This document shows, piece by piece, positions 17,648-25,501 of a DNA stretch of 64,000 bases. Below the pieces are notes generated by a model that had not been told where the DNA came from, made no database searches, and saw nothing but the letters and a program-made list of their open reading frames with translations. Position 1 is the stretch's first letter. Each line of letters begins with the position of its first letter. The stretch comes from Candidatus Enterococcus huntleyi (GTDB lineage Bacteria; Bacillota; Bacilli; Lactobacillales; Enterococcaceae): the NCBI RefSeq assembly GCF_009933175.1, contig NZ_MAEJ01000001.1:518238-582237 (forward strand), in the 5' to 3' direction. A program made the translations under genes and the position numbers.

Positions 17648-18367
17648 ATGAAAAAGTATGTTCACATTTTTAATGATATGAAGAATAAAATTATAGATGG
17701 GACATATGTTTCAAACCAAAAGCTCCCTTCTGAGAAGCAACTGAGCGAACATTATCAGGTGAGTAAAATGACCATGAAGCAGGCGCTGGATAATTTAGTG
17801 GATGATGGCTTGATTATTAAGAAACGGGGATCAGGGACATTTGTTAAGGATTTGTCAGCGGATGAACTGGTGCGCATGTCTTTGACTAATCAGTTTCGGG
17901 GAAAGACGGCTGAATATCCTCAGGAAAAAGTGACGAGTAAAATTCTAGCTTTTTCGGTGATTAATCCAAGTCCTCTGATTCAGCAAAAATTGAATATTTC
18001 AGCGGAGGATTTCGTCTATTTTTTACACCGAGTTAGAAAGATCAATGATCAGCCTTTTGTTATCGAAGAAACGCATATGCCTGTGTCGCTCATACGAGAT
18101 CTCAAACGGAGTCATGTGGAGCAATCTATCTATGAGTATATAGAAACAGAGTTACAATATAAGATTCAGAGCGTGCACAGAAAAATCACGGTGAGACAGT
18201 CCACGGCAGCAGAAGTTAGCGAACTGGATATGACTGAAGGTGATCCTGTTGGGATTGTCGAACAAGTGGGCTACTTATCTAATGGCGCGGCTTTCGAATA
18301 TTCAATCTCTACGCACCGCTATGATCGTTTTAAGTCTGAGATGATTCTGAAACGCGAATCTGTTTGA
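17648..18367 (+). CDS. GntR family regulator with UTRA domain
   Basis: A 239-residue regulator: a winged-helix DNA-binding domain (residues 1 to ~65, LPSEKQLSEHYQVSKMTMKQ and GSGTFV) and a UTRA effector domain (about 90-235), which binds a sugar phosphate or similar ligand. GGGGAG before the ATG at 17648 sets the start; the open frame from 17624 lacks a site. The gene sits between EIIA and EIIC of the beta-glucoside locus and most likely controls it, responding to a phosphorylated beta-glucoside (inference). Confidence 0.92.
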   Translation: MKKYVHIFNDMKNKIIDGTYVSNQKLPSEKQLSEHYQVSKMTMKQALDNLVDDGLIIKKRGSGTFVKDLSADELVRMSLTNQFRGKTAEYPQEKVTSKILAFSVINPSPLIQQKLNISAEDFVYFLHRVRKINDQPFVIEETHMPVSLIRDLKRSHVEQSIYEYIETELQYKIQSVHRKITVRQSTAAEVSELDMTEGDPVGIVEQVGYLSNGAAFEYSISTHRYDRFKSEMILKRESV

Positions 18368-18378
18368 AAGCGCTGAAT
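18365..18378. promoter_or_regulatory. cre-like CcpA site
   Basis: TGAAAGCGCTGAAT matches 12 of 14 positions of the cre consensus TGWNANCGNTNWCA. It overlaps the GntR stop codon and lies 215 bp before the EIIC gene. Confidence 0.45.
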
Positions 18379-18499
18379 AAACAGCTGATGGGTCAGTAAC
18401 ATAGGTGGGATTATCACGAGCGATAAATAGCCGGTGGGTACCAACTATTGAGCTAGTGAAACTTGCGTGAGGACAATTAAGCGAACAACTAAAATTTTG

Positions 18500-18547
18500 G
18501 ATAAATGATGGAAGGCCGCAGGTTCGCCTGTTGCATTCCATCTTATC
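18500..18547 (+). promoter_or_regulatory. Long hairpin upstream of EIIC
   Basis: GATAA and GATGGAA pair with TTCCATC and TTATC (two unpaired bases on the left), with an inner CAGG/CCTG stem-loop. There is no T-run, so it is more likely an mRNA processing, antiterminator-type or stability element than a simple terminator. Confidence 0.4.
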
Positions 18548-18592
18548 AAATAAATGCACTAATTTTTAAACTACTATGATGAGGTGAAGAAA

Positions 18593-19858
18593 GTGAACGG
18601 ATTTATGGACAAGTTAAGTGAAAAAATCATGCCTCTAGCGAATTGGCTAGGACAGAACAAGTATTTGATGGTTTTGAGAGATGCCTTTATGCTCTCATTC
18701 CCGTTGACAATGTTTGGATCAATTATTGTGGTTATTACGAATTTACCGTTTTTCAGTGATGATACGAAGGCTGTCTTGAACAACCTTTTAGGCAATGGTC
18801 AAAATGCTACCATGAGTATTATGACGGTTTTCGTGACATTTGGGATTGGCTATTATTTATCGAGAACGTATGATGTTGATGGTATTTTTGGAGGGGCAGT
18901 TGCGTTTGCGAGCTTCTTGATTTTAACGCCGTTTTTCATTGAAACAGAAGCTGGCGATGTCTCAGGTGTCTTAAGCTTAGAACGTCTAGGCGCAAAAGGG
19001 ATGTTTATCGGTATGATCGCAGCCTTTATTGCAACTGAAATTTATTGTCGTGTAACTAAACGCGGCTGGCAAATTAAAATGCCTGATGGTGTGCCGCCAG
19101 CAGTCTCAAAATCATTTGCAGCAATGATTCCAGCAATCATTACTTTAAGCTGTTTCTTAGTTGTGAACGTAGTTATGACGGGGATTTTCGAAACGAATTT
19201 ACATGATGTTGTGTATGAAGTCATTCAAAAACCATTGACTGGTTTGGGTAGTAGCTTACCAGCGACATTAATCGCTTTATTCTTTGTTCAGTTCTTGTGG
19301 TTCTTCGGTTTACACGGACAAATTATCGTGAACTCTGTAATGGATCCAATCTGGAATACTTTGATGTTAGATAACTTAGAAGCCTATAAAGCAGGTAAAG
19401 AGTTACCACATATCATCACAAAACCATTTATGGAAACATTTACGGTTGGTTTAGGTGGTTCAGGGATGACCTTGGCTGCCGTCTTAATCTTAGCGTTCTT
19501 CATGAAGAAAAAACAATACAAAGATATCGGTCGTCTTGCTTTAGGACCAGCCATCTTTAACGTAAATGAGCCTGTCATCTTTGGTTTCCCAATCGTATTA
19601 AACGTGACGATTCTGATTCCTTGGGTCTTAGGTCCACTGATCGTAACAACAATTAACTATTTATTAATGGCTTCTGGATTATTCCCAGCGCCAACAGGTG
19701 TTTCTGTCCCTTGGACAATTCCGATTATTGCTAGCGGAATTTTAGCGACAAACTCATGGCTCGGTGGTTTATTACAAGTGATTGACTTCGCGATATTATT
19801 TGTTTTATGGTTGCCATTCCTAAAAGTGTTGGATCGCTCGAAAGATGTAGCTGCTTAA
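18593..19858 (+). CDS. PTS cellobiose-family EIIC permease
   Basis: A 421-residue membrane permease of the lactose/cellobiose (Lac) PTS family with about 10 membrane segments. The conserved core FNVNEPVIFGFPIV, containing the sugar-binding Glu, is near residue 325. GAGGTG 6 bp before the GTG at 18593 sets this start, although a GTG three codons earlier is also possible. It carries only the C domain, so it needs a separate EIIB (none in the window) and an EIIA (17260 is the obvious candidate). Imported beta-glucosides would be phosphorylated and cleaved by the GH1 enzyme. Confidence 0.92.
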   Translation: MNGFMDKLSEKIMPLANWLGQNKYLMVLRDAFMLSFPLTMFGSIIVVITNLPFFSDDTKAVLNNLLGNGQNATMSIMTVFVTFGIGYYLSRTYDVDGIFGGAVAFASFLILTPFFIETEAGDVSGVLSLERLGAKGMFIGMIAAFIATEIYCRVTKRGWQIKMPDGVPPAVSKSFAAMIPAIITLSCFLVVNVVMTGIFETNLHDVVYEVIQKPLTGLGSSLPATLIALFFVQFLWFFGLHGQIIVNSVMDPIWNTLMLDNLEAYKAGKELPHIITKPFMETFTVGLGGSGMTLAAVLILAFFMKKKQYKDIGRLALGPAIFNVNEPVIFGFPIVLNVTILIPWVLGPLIVTTINYLLMASGLFPAPTGVSVPWTIPIIASGILATNSWLGGLLQVIDFAILFVLWLPFLKVLDRSKDVAA

Positions 19859-19894
19859 AAAAGATTGAAAGTTTGATAGTGTAAGAGTCTTCTA

Positions 19895-19934
19895 TAAGAG
19901 TCCTCGATTTTTTTCGAAATCGTGGGCTCTTTTT
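19895..19934 (+). terminator. Terminator of the beta-glucoside PTS locus
   Basis: AGAGTCC and CGATTT pair with AAATCG and GGGCTCT, followed by five T residues, 37 bp after the EIIC stop codon. Confidence 0.85.
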
Positions 19935-20112
19935 GACGCTTAAACCATGATTAGTGCAAGCGAGCACTATTTTATTCAGATAGCTTGCCGAAATTTTGTT
20001 CAACTGGTAGGCTAGATAATAATTATAAATAAATCTAGTGAATTGACTAATTATGGATGAGCTACGCGATTTATTTCCTAGAAAAGGTCGTTTGTGAAAA
20101 GGAGCGAATAAA

Positions 20113-20607
20113 ATGAAACTGACAAAACAGGCAATCAACACGCAAGAAGAGGTGGCAGAGCTATACGAAACAATCAAGGTCATTTGGCCGGAAGTCTTCA
20201 CGCCAATTATTGGGGCAGAACAAGTGGCGTACATGCTACGAACCTATCAATCACCAGAAAATATCGCCGCTGAGATAGAATCAGGTGCGCGATACTTTTT
20301 ACTAAAAGTACAAGGCCAGCCAGTTGGTTATACAGCTTATGAAGTTCGCGATGAGGATATTTATTTGAGTAAAATCTATTTGAGCCAGACTGTCCGTGGG
20401 AAAGGCTATTCTTCAGAAGTCTTCGACTGGTACGAAGAAGTTGCCAGAGAACATGGAAAACACTATGTGCGTTTGCGAGTTAATCAAGGCAATACACGAG
20501 CGATTGAAGTCTATGAGCATCGTGGATTTATTAATAAAGGTGTGCTGATTTCTCCAATTGGCGAAGGCTTCGAGATGACAGATTTTGTTTTCGAGAAAGA
20601 AGTCTAA
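20113..20607 (+). CDS. GNAT family N-acetyltransferase
   Basis: A 164-residue acetyltransferase. The middle holds IYLSKIYLSQTVRGKGYSS, the acetyl-CoA-binding motif A with a variant RGKGYSS loop, followed by HYVRLRVNQGNTRAIEVYEHRGF, the usual motif B end. AAAAGGAG precedes the ATG. It is a lone gene; the substrate (protein N-terminus, amine or drug) is not predictable. Confidence 0.9.
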   Translation: MKLTKQAINTQEEVAELYETIKVIWPEVFTPIIGAEQVAYMLRTYQSPENIAAEIESGARYFLLKVQGQPVGYTAYEVRDEDIYLSKIYLSQTVRGKGYSSEVFDWYEEVAREHGKHYVRLRVNQGNTRAIEVYEHRGFINKGVLISPIGEGFEMTDFVFEKEV

Positions 20608-20734
20608 GGATAATAAAAATCGTCAATAAATAACAAAAGCTAGTAGAACAAGAAAATTTGTAAAAAAAGAATCGTCAATCAGCCACAGAAATGAGATAAA
20701 TTGGCGTACACTACAGGTAGAGGAGGGAATAAAA

Positions 20735-20905
20735 ATGACAGTAATTAAAAGAGAACAACCACTTGTGTTAACTGGAAAAGCAGCAGCAGATTTTTTGGCG
20801 TATAAACGTAAGAATGAGCAGCGTGCGAAGGCTCGTCATGATGAATATGTGAAAAAATACCCTCGTAGCTCCTCGGAAACTACTATAGTGACTGACGAAA
20901 GCTGA
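20735..20905 (+). CDS. Small basic hypothetical protein, 56 residues
   Basis: A short reading frame starting ATG at 20735 and ending TGA at 20903-20905. AGGAGGG lies 6 bp before the ATG, which is the main evidence that it is real. The product is highly charged: MTVIKREQPLVLTGKAAADF followed by a Lys/Arg-rich helix and a Ser/Thr-rich tail. This looks like one amphipathic helix preceded by a short strand, a pattern seen in small antitoxin-like or regulatory proteins, but no family is recognised and no toxin gene is next to it. Confidence 0.65.
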   Translation: MTVIKREQPLVLTGKAAADFLAYKRKNEQRAKARHDEYVKKYPRSSSETTIVTDES

Positions 20906-21026
20906 TTTCTTTCGAAAAGAGGACAGCGAACGTTAAAGAACAAATTAGAGACAGCAAACAATCCCGTGAACATTTGAAGAATTGGTCAATGGTCACGGAA
21001 TTTTTGAATAATTTGGAGGGAGAGCG

Positions 21027-21653
21027 ATGGAATTAATCGAAGGCTTAGCTAAATTAAAATCTCTCGTCAATACCAGTCTGGCATATGTGCGAGACGTGTA
21101 TGACGAGGAGCGTCTAGTCGAGATGCAAGCTGTCTTGCGAGAATTGACGGAGACCTATGCAACAAATTTGACAGAGAAAGAGATCGAGCGCTATTTTTCC
21201 TCTGATGTTGGTTATGTGACACCGAAAGTTGATGTACGGGCGGTTGTTTTCAATCCTGCGGGGGATCTTTTACTTGTGCAAGAGAAAAGTGATGGCACCT
21301 GGGCCTTACCTGGTGGTTGGGCAGATATCGGTTATTCACCTGGTGAAATTGCTCAAAAAGAAACGATGGAAGAGGCAGGGATTTCTGTGACTCCTAAGCA
21401 CTTAATTAAAGTTATAGATAAAGCCAAACATGACTATCCTGAGAGTCTCGAATATGTCTATAAATTTTTTATTTATTGTGAAGCTGATTCGTTCGAGATT
21501 GCGACCGGCGTAGAAACGAGTGCTGTGGCTTTCTATGCACGAGAAGAATTGACGAAGACATTTAATCTTTCTATTGAGAGGAACACTTTTGAAGATATCG
21601 CAGATGTCTTTGATTATTTTGATAATCGTCAAGAAATGACGAAGTTTGACTGA
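21027..21653 (+). CDS. NUDIX hydrolase with N-terminal helical domain
   Basis: A 208-residue enzyme of the NUDIX group with the extra N-terminal domain (residues 1 to ~60) found in a Firmicutes subgroup that hydrolyses nucleotide sugars or related diphosphates. The Nudix box is near residues 95-118 (GGWADIGYSPGEIAQKETME then EAGI); the usual Arg of the REUxEE core is Lys here, while the metal-binding glutamates are kept. GGAGGGAG precedes the ATG. The TmrB-like gene follows after only 29 bp from the chosen start, likely one operon. Confidence 0.9.
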   Translation: MELIEGLAKLKSLVNTSLAYVRDVYDEERLVEMQAVLRELTETYATNLTEKEIERYFSSDVGYVTPKVDVRAVVFNPAGDLLLVQEKSDGTWALPGGWADIGYSPGEIAQKETMEEAGISVTPKHLIKVIDKAKHDYPESLEYVYKFFIYCEADSFEIATGVETSAVAFYAREELTKTFNLSIERNTFEDIADVFDYFDNRQEMTKFD

Positions 21654-21682
21654 GAAAAATGAGCGAAAGAGAGAAGCGTATT

Positions 21683-22195
21683 ATGATTATATGGATTAAT
21701 GGAGCGTTTGGCTCAGGAAAAACAACCGTTGCGGAGCAGTTAGAAAAGGAGCTTGCTGGATCGATGATTTATGACCCTGAGATTGTTGGAGACACTATGA
21801 CACAATTAATTCCAGATGATATGAAATTAGCTGATTTCCAGGATTATCCGATCTGGCGACAATGGAATAAGCAGCTTCTGAAAGAAATTTATTTCAATTA
21901 TCCAGGAGATATTATTGTCCCAATGACTATCTATAAGAAAGAATATGTAGAAGAAATTATTGAATCATTAGAAGATGAAGGCCTACAGGTTGCACACCTT
22001 CTTTTGGAAGTAACAAGAGAAGAGATTATTGAACGGCTGAAAAAGAGGAATGATGGAACATTGGCTTGGGGTGAGTCGAAGGTGGACGATATATTGGCAG
22101 GTTTCAAGCAGCTAGAATTCACTGAAATAATTCCTAATCATGAACCAGATATTTCGCAAGTAATCATGCGTATTAAGACACATATCCGGAAGTGA
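21683..22195 (+). CDS. TmrB-like P-loop ATPase / nucleotide kinase-like protein
   Basis: A 170-residue P-loop protein. Walker A is IIWINGAFGSGKTTVAEQLE at the N-terminus, followed by YDPEIVGDTM and a lid region (VTREEIIERLKKRNDGTLAW). This is the pattern of the TmrB family, one of whose members gives tunicamycin resistance in Bacillus, while most members have no known substrate. The frame opens at 21659, but family proteins start at the MIIWINGAF segment, so 21683 is preferred; the ribosome binding site is weak (AGAGAG). Confidence 0.82.
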   Translation: MIIWINGAFGSGKTTVAEQLEKELAGSMIYDPEIVGDTMTQLIPDDMKLADFQDYPIWRQWNKQLLKEIYFNYPGDIIVPMTIYKKEYVEEIIESLEDEGLQVAHLLLEVTREEIIERLKKRNDGTLAWGESKVDDILAGFKQLEFTEIIPNHEPDISQVIMRIKTHIRK

Positions 22196-22270
22196 AAAAG
22201 GCGTTTCATTTTTGCAGGCGAGGATTTAATTTGTAAATGAAAAGAAAAGCTAGTACATTTTCAGTAACTG

Positions 22271-22279
22271 TGATACAAT
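22271..22279 (+). promoter_or_regulatory. Extended -10 promoter of the candidate RNA
   Basis: TGATACAAT is an extended -10 element (TG, one base, TACAAT). The -35 region is weak. The predicted start is near 22286. Confidence 0.55.
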
Positions 22280-22285
22280 ACTATT

Positions 22286-22480
22286 TATGCGACGGGTCGA
22301 GAAGGTCTCGTATTCTAGCAATAGATGCGACGACCAGATTGATTTAGCGGAGGCTACGACTTAACAGTCAACCTACCGGATGTAGGCCAGTCGGATAGAT
22401 GCTTTTGTGGATAAGGCCCTATCTATTTGATTTATCAAGTACCGCGCTAACACCAATGAGAAATCATTGGTGTTTTTTTT
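22286..22480 (+). ncRNA. Candidate structured small RNA, family not recognised
   Basis: An approximately 195-nt stretch with no reading frame, bounded by an extended -10 promoter and a strong terminator. Several complementary segments suggest a defined fold: GCGACGG near the 5' end with CCGCGC before the terminator, CGAGA/TCTCG, GGTCG/CGACC, GACT/AGTC, CCTAC/GTAGG and GATAGAT/ATCTATT. The word ATGCGACG occurs twice. The base composition is more GC-rich than the flanks. The gene downstream has its own promoter, so this is more likely an independent RNA than a leader. It does not match any riboswitch, SRP, tmRNA, RNase P or 6S pattern I know. Confidence 0.55.
22449..22480 (+). terminator. Strong terminator of the candidate RNA
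   Basis: AACACCAATGA pairs perfectly with TCATTGGTGTT around a GAAA tetraloop, followed by eight or more T residues. Confidence 0.92.
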
Positions 22481-22665
22481 CTGTTTTAGAATGGATATTT
22501 TCTTTTCTAAAAAATTTTTTGGTTTAATTTGGATTAAGCGTATGTAGCAAAACGGAGGCAAGTTTTGTTATATACGCTTTTTTTACTTATTTGTATAAAG
22601 CCACACCATTATGAGTTATGAAAACAACGAACAAATTATCAGAAATGAGAATAAAAAAAATTTAT

Positions 22666-22702
22666 GCTAATCGTTTACATTATAATGTTAGTATGATATA
22701 TT
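22666..22702 (+). promoter_or_regulatory. Promoter with overlapping cre-like site
   Basis: TTTACA at 22674-22679, 17-bp spacer, TATATT at 22697-22702. GCTAATCGTTTACA at 22666-22679 matches 12 of 14 cre positions and covers the -35 box, so CcpA would block initiation when glucose is present. Confidence 0.55.
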
Positions 22703-22759
22703 TATTTCGCATTAATTGATTCGCTTATTTTAAATATTATTTTATTGGAGGGACAGGAA

Positions 22760-24070
22760 ATGAATGGATTTGTAGGAGTCATTGAACAAAAAATTATGCC
22801 AATGGCAAACAAAATCGGCTCACAACGGCACATGACAGCTATAAGAAAGGGAATAATCGCGACGATGCCACTGACGATCGTGGGTTCATTTTTCACGATA
22901 CTATTGAATATTCCAATTGATTCAATTGCAGCACTGATTGAACCTTATCGGGAGGTTTTGGATATTCCATTTCGCTATACAGTAGGTATTTTAGCCTTGT
23001 ATGCCACGTTCGGAATTGCTTCTTCGTTGGCTAAAAGTTATAAATTAGATTCGTTAACAGCAGGTATTCTAGCGTTAATGGCTTTCTTGATTACAGCAGC
23101 TCCCCCACTTCGCGTATTTGAAGATGTGGAAAATGTGGTGACTGCAGGCCGCTATATGAATATTGCAAATTTAGGTTCAGGTTCATTATTTGGTTCAATT
23201 GTTACGGCCATTATTTCAGTTGAAATTTACCGTCTATTTATCGCTAAAAATATTACGATTAAAATGCCTGAAGGAGTGCCACCGGAAGTTTCAAATTCAT
23301 TTACAGCTTTAATTCCTGGTGCGGCAATTTTAATTTTATTCTGGGTTATTCGTCACATGTTAGGCTTTGATATCAATGGTTTCTTAAGTCAAATCTTGAT
23401 GCCGTTAAAAGATGTTTTAGCTGGAAACAGCTTGATTGGTGGATTATTGACCGTCTTCTTAATCTGTTTCTTCTGGGTATTAGGAATTCATGGTCCAGCA
23501 ATTATGGGCCCAGTTATTCGTCCGTTTTGGGATATGTCAATTGCTGAAAATATGGATGCATTCCAAAATAATGTCAGTGCCTTTGATATGCCAAATATCT
23601 TTACAGAACAATTTTTACAATGGTTTATCTGGATTGGTGGCGCAGGAACAACGCTAGCACTTGTTGTTCTAATGATGTTCTCAAAATCAGAATACTTGAA
23701 GAGTTTAGGTCGTTTATCTTTCTTACCAGGTCTGTTTAACATTAACGAGCCAGTGATCTTTGGGGCACCGATTGTTATGAACCCTGTATTGGGTATACCA
23801 TTTATTGTCGCGCCATTGATTACAACAACTATCTCGTACTTTTTGACAATTACCGGTGTCGTACCAATGATGGTGGCACGGTTAGGTTTTGCGATGCCAT
23901 CGCCAATAGCCGCATGGATGAGTACAAATTGGAGCATACCAGCAGCTATCTTAGTTATTTTCAACTTCGTATTAACAATTGGAATTTACTACCCATTCTT
24001 TAAAGTATTTGAAAAACAACAATTAGAAAAAGAACATGAAGAAAAACAAGCAGAAGCTGCACAACAATAA
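22760..24070 (+). CDS. PTS cellobiose-family EIIC permease, MupG operon
   Basis: A 436-residue membrane permease of the lactose/cellobiose PTS family, about 10 membrane segments, with the conserved FNINEPVIFGAPIV core near residue 328. It is similar in design to the EIIC at 18593 but clearly diverged. The open frame begins at 22745, but GGAGGG lies in that extension and ATG 22760 fits. It starts an operon with a MupG-like 6-phospho-glycosidase, so the imported sugar is likely a disaccharide that arrives 6-phosphorylated. No EIIB or EIIA gene is in this operon. Confidence 0.92.
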   Translation: MNGFVGVIEQKIMPMANKIGSQRHMTAIRKGIIATMPLTIVGSFFTILLNIPIDSIAALIEPYREVLDIPFRYTVGILALYATFGIASSLAKSYKLDSLTAGILALMAFLITAAPPLRVFEDVENVVTAGRYMNIANLGSGSLFGSIVTAIISVEIYRLFIAKNITIKMPEGVPPEVSNSFTALIPGAAILILFWVIRHMLGFDINGFLSQILMPLKDVLAGNSLIGGLLTVFLICFFWVLGIHGPAIMGPVIRPFWDMSIAENMDAFQNNVSAFDMPNIFTEQFLQWFIWIGGAGTTLALVVLMMFSKSEYLKSLGRLSFLPGLFNINEPVIFGAPIVMNPVLGIPFIVAPLITTTISYFLTITGVVPMMVARLGFAMPSPIAAWMSTNWSIPAAILVIFNFVLTIGIYYPFFKVFEKQQLEKEHEEKQAEAAQQ

Positions 24071-24080
24071 AATATAAAGG

Positions 24081-24109
24081 AAGAGGAGGGTGATTTGGCC
24101 TTCCTCTTT
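24081..24109 (+). promoter_or_regulatory. Hairpin that may hide a ribosome binding site
   Basis: AGAGGAGG (24082-24089) is complementary to CCTTCCTCT a few bases later, with one bulge. The pairing would cover the Shine-Dalgarno sequence and the TTG start of the small membrane protein. Confidence 0.4.
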
Positions 24110-24385
24110 GGTGAATCTATCATGAGTTTTATCTATTATATTGGTCTATTCTTTATCTGCCAGATTTTAGTTGAGAAAAAAGTATTGCCTCAAAAATTAG
24201 TAAACTTGCGATTACGCTATGTTTTACTCGGTTCATTGGTAAGTATTGCTTTGGCCATGGTGATCGGGCAGTGGTTAGGTATTGGCATTTTTCTTACGGC
24301 CTCAGTAACGGTGGCTGCAAGTTCAATTATTGCTGGGAAGTATCGTTCAAAATTTGAAGAAATGGAAAGAGGGAAACGTGTATGA
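24095..24385 (+). CDS. Small membrane protein, unknown family
   Basis: A 96-residue protein with three hydrophobic segments (about residues 10-25, 40-60 and 65-80) and a basic/acidic C-terminal tail. It ends 4 bases into the next gene (overlap), so it belongs to the operon. AGGAGG lies 5 bp before a TTG at 24095; an ATG at 24122 would give an 87-residue form. A short inverted repeat (AGAGGAGG with CCTTCCTCT) covers this ribosome binding site. I do not recognise the family; a helper of the EIIC next to it is a guess from context. Confidence 0.7.
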   Translation: MAFLFGESIMSFIYYIGLFFICQILVEKKVLPQKLVNLRLRYVLLGSLVSIALAMVIGQWLGIGIFLTASVTVAASSIIAGKYRSKFEEMERGKRV

Positions 24386-25470
24386 AGCGTCAGTTAGGTG
24401 TCTCAGTCTATCCAGATCATAGTGATCTAAATCAGGATAAAGCATATTTAAAAAAAGCTAGCGAGTGTGGATTTAGCCGGATTTTCATGAGTATGTTGGA
24501 AGTGACAGAAGGAAAAGAAGCCGTCAAAGCTAAGTTTCAAGAACTAATTTCTTATGCAAAAAGCTTAGGGTTTGAAACAATTTTGGATGTCGCGCCAAAT
24601 ATCTTCGATGAATTACAAATATCATATGATGATATGACTTTCTTCCATGAAGTAGGAGCAGATGGAATTCGTTTAGACGTTGGTTTCGATGGCAATAAAG
24701 AAGCGATGCTAACATTTAATCCTTTTGACTTAGCTGTCGAATTGAATATGAGTAATGATGTAGCATATCTAGATAACATTTTGACGTATCAAGCGAACAA
24801 GCCTTTTCTTTATGGTTGCCATAATTTTTACCCGCAAGAAGGTACGGCGCTACCCTATGATTTCTTTGAAAGTTGTAGTATTCGTTTTAAAAAAGAAGGT
24901 TTGCGGACGGCTGCTTTCGTTTCTTCTCAAGTAGGGACAGTTGGGCCTTGGGATGTCAACGATGGCTTGCCAACTTTAGAAGCTCATCGGCATTTAGCGG
25001 TGGATGTTGCTGCTAAACATTTATTTGCTACAGGCTTGATTGATGATGTGATTATCGGGAATGCCTATGCTTCTGATGAAGAATTGGAAGCGATGGGCGC
25101 TTTGAATCGCTATCAAACTGAATTGACGATTGAATTTGTTGAAGGAGTGAACGAAGTTGAAAAGGCGATTGTCTTAAATGAACAGCATTTCCGCCGTGGC
25201 GATATTACTCATCAAGTAGTTCGTTCGACTGAAGTTCGTAAAAAATATAAAAATGAAGCTAATCTACCGCATGACTGTCAGGACGAATTTCAGGTAGGTG
25301 ATGTTGTCATTGGCAATCAGACATTTGGCAAATACAAGAATGAGTTACAAATTGTGCTAGAGCAGCATGCTGATATTCGTAAAAACAAGGTTGGTCAAGT
25401 GGTTGATGCTGAAAAATTGTTATTACCTTTTATTAAACCATGGACAAAATTCAAATTCTCTGTAAAGTAA
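24382..25470 (+). CDS. MupG-like 6-phospho-N-acetylmuramidase family (DUF871/GH170)
   Basis: A 362-residue TIM-barrel protein with a C-terminal cyclophilin-like domain (about residue 250 on). The start LGVSVYPDHSDLNQDKAYL, RIFMSMLEVTEGKE and the aspartate-rich strand ends DVAPNIFDEL and GIRLDVGFDG fit the former DUF871 family. The founding member MupG cleaves MurNAc-6-phosphate-GlcNAc inside the cell. Here the operon lacks murQ-type genes and instead carries amino-sugar-acid enzymes, so the natural substrate may be another 6-phospho-disaccharide. It overlaps the preceding gene by 4 bases. Family assignment is firm; substrate is inference. Confidence 0.85.
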   Translation: MKRQLGVSVYPDHSDLNQDKAYLKKASECGFSRIFMSMLEVTEGKEAVKAKFQELISYAKSLGFETILDVAPNIFDELQISYDDMTFFHEVGADGIRLDVGFDGNKEAMLTFNPFDLAVELNMSNDVAYLDNILTYQANKPFLYGCHNFYPQEGTALPYDFFESCSIRFKKEGLRTAAFVSSQVGTVGPWDVNDGLPTLEAHRHLAVDVAAKHLFATGLIDDVIIGNAYASDEELEAMGALNRYQTELTIEFVEGVNEVEKAIVLNEQHFRRGDITHQVVRSTEVRKKYKNEANLPHDCQDEFQVGDVVIGNQTFGKYKNELQIVLEQHADIRKNKVGQVVDAEKLLLPFIKPWTKFKFSVK

Positions 25471-25501
25471 AAATCAGAGGGATAGAAAAGTAGGGAGAAA
25501 G

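Noticed and set aside
22430-22450. TACCGCG before the terminator looks like part of a T-box motif
   Set aside because: No stem I specifier features, no full TGGNACCGCG core, the terminator does not use the T-box strand, and no amino acid gene follows.
22286-22480. 6S, SRP, tmRNA or RNase P RNA
   Set aside because: The key conserved words of SRP (GGAAG...AGCAG), tmRNA and RNase P are missing, and the two halves do not form one long 6S-type hairpin with a central bubble.
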